Source of the DNA: Streptomyces sp. HUAS 15-9
GTDB lineage: Bacteria; Actinomycetota; Actinomycetes; Streptomycetales; Streptomycetaceae
NCBI RefSeq assembly: GCF_025642155.1
Contig: NZ_CP106798.1
Span: 7,192,001-7,256,000 of the forward strand
DNA: 64,000 nucleotides
Direction: 5' to 3'
Below are positions 63,100-64,000 of this stretch, piece after piece; position 1 is the stretch's first letter; each line of letters opens with the position of its first letter. The notes under the pieces were generated by a model, which was not told the DNA's origin, did no database searches, and saw only the letters and a program-made list of their open reading frames with translations. Made by a program: the position numbers and the translations under genes.

Positions 63100-64000
63100 A
63101 TGAGCAGCCGTACCGTCATCCGAGGCGGTCTCGTCATCACCGCGTCCGACGAGATCCACGCCGACGTCCTGATCGAGGACGGCCGCATCGCCGCCCTCGC
63201 CGTCTCCGGCACCCCGGCCGCCGAGGCGTTCGGCGACGAGAGGGTCATCGACGCCACCGGGAAGTATGTGATCCCGGGCGGGGTCGACGCCCACACCCAT
63301 ATGGAGCTGCCGTTCGGCGGCACCTTCGCCTCCGACACCTTCGAGACCGGCACCCGGGCGGCCGCCTGGGGCGGTACGACCACGATCGTCGACTTCGCCG
63401 TGCAGAGCGTCGGCCACACCCTGCGCGAGGGCCTGGACACCTGGCACGCCAAGGCCGAGGGCAACTGCGCGATCGACTACGGCTTCCACATGATCGTCTC
63501 CGACGTGAACCAGGAGACGCTCAAGGAGATGGACCTCCTCGTCGAGGAGGGGGTGACCAGCTTCAAGCAGTTCATGGCCTACCCGGGCGTCTTCTACTCC
63601 GACGACGGCCAGATCCTGCGCGCCATGCAGCGCTCCGCCGAGAACGGCGGACTGATCATGATGCACGCCGAGAACGGCATCGCGATCGACGTCCTGGTCG
63701 AACAGGCCCTCGCCCGTGGCGAGACCGACCCGCGCTACCACGGCGAGGTCCGCAAGGCCCTCCTGGAGGCGGAGGCCACCCACCGTGCGATCAGGCTCGC
63801 CCAGGTCGCCGGGGCGCCCCTGTACGTCGTCCACGTCTCGGCGACGGAGGCGGTCGCCGAGCTGGCCCGGGCGCGTGACGAGGGGCTGAACGTCTTCGGC
63901 GAGACGTGCCCGCAGTATCTGTTCCTGTCCACGGACAACCTGGCCGAACCCGACTTCGCGGGCGCCAAGTACGTGTGCAGCACCCCGCTGCGGCCCAAGG
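63100..64000 (+). CDS. hydA: Dihydropyrimidinase / hydantoinase, partial
   Basis: The first 300 residues are present. They carry the two-metal amidohydrolase motifs: His pair in GVDAHTHMELPFGG, the carboxylated Lys in TSFKQFMAYPG, His in MMHAENG and His in YVVHVSA. The enzyme opens dihydrouracil and dihydrothymine (or hydantoins) to N-carbamoyl amino acids, the substrates of the neighbouring nitrilases. The gene runs off the end of the window. The ATG at 63100 has an AGGAGAGG site. Confidence 0.93.
   Translation, partial: MSSRTVIRGGLVITASDEIHADVLIEDGRIAALAVSGTPAAEAFGDERVIDATGKYVIPGGVDAHTHMELPFGGTFASDTFETGTRAAAWGGTTTIVDFAVQSVGHTLREGLDTWHAKAEGNCAIDYGFHMIVSDVNQETLKEMDLLVEEGVTSFKQFMAYPGVFYSDDGQILRAMQRSAENGGLIMMHAENGIAIDVLVEQALARGETDPRYHGEVRKALLEAEATHRAIRLAQVAGAPLYVVHVSATEAVAELARARDEGLNVFGETCPQYLFLSTDNLAEPDFAGAKYVCSTPLRPK

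Overview
The window is high-GC DNA with the gene content and habits of a Streptomyces chromosome: many GTG and TTG starts, 4-base stop/start overlaps, Kdp, cold-shock and RNase J genes, and secreted Asp-box (BNR) proteins. No rRNA, tRNA or CRISPR array was seen. All identifications come from reading motifs and gene order; no database search was possible.

Layout. (1) 1-4086: the end of a kdp operon (kdpB end, kdpC, kdpE, kdpD), closed by gene debris and a 5'-truncated IS110-family transposase (4245-5024). (2) 5307-13861: an RNA and cold-shock region with a GNAT acetyltransferase, a cold-shock protein, a DEAD-box helicase, a CBS-domain gene broken by one frameshift, a small conserved protein, a structured leader or ncRNA of about 650 nt in front of a MerR-like gene, a second cold-shock gene, and RNase J. 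(3) 14104-16578: an endonuclease VII-like gene and a graveyard of fragments (ISL3-type transposase, IS110 left end, AbiTii-type gene). (4) 16836-25367: an arsenic-resistance island with two ArsC reductases, two ArsR repressors, an aquaporin, two flavin monooxygenase-like proteins, two MFS transporters and an ArsN1-like acetyltransferase. No ArsB, Acr3 or ArsM gene is visible, which suggests arsenite leaves through the aquaporin or an MFS protein.

(5) 25446-31236: a decayed serine hydrolase gene, then two divergent units: a minus-strand electron-transfer operon (b-type membrane cytochrome, ferredoxin, FAD reductase) and a plus-strand BlaI-type repressor, M56 membrane protease and MFS transporter. 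Two BlaI-like operators lie between them. (6) 31405-42616: secreted and surface proteins. These include BNR/sialidase-like proteins, two large proteins that share one C- or N-terminal beta module, and three small proteins with a related Ig-like domain that resembles chagasin-type (I42) inhibitors. (7) 42836-44173: a complete IS110-family element. Its long non-coding left end is partly conserved in the relic of region 4 and is a candidate bridge RNA gene.

(8) 44186-58111: mostly housekeeping and secreted functions, including a PcaL-like fusion with a lost serine nucleophile, an MBL hydrolase, exonuclease III, an S15/CocE-type hydrolase, gamma-glutamyltransferase, a ClpC-like ATPase, and methionine aminopeptidase divergent from a small XRE regulator. 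(9) 58270-64000: a reductive pyrimidine catabolism cluster made of two nitrilase-type amidohydrolases, a class III aminotransferase, a PucR regulator and the start of dihydropyrimidinase. Together these would open dihydropyrimidines, release ammonia and CO2 from the carbamoyl beta-amino acid, and transaminate the product.
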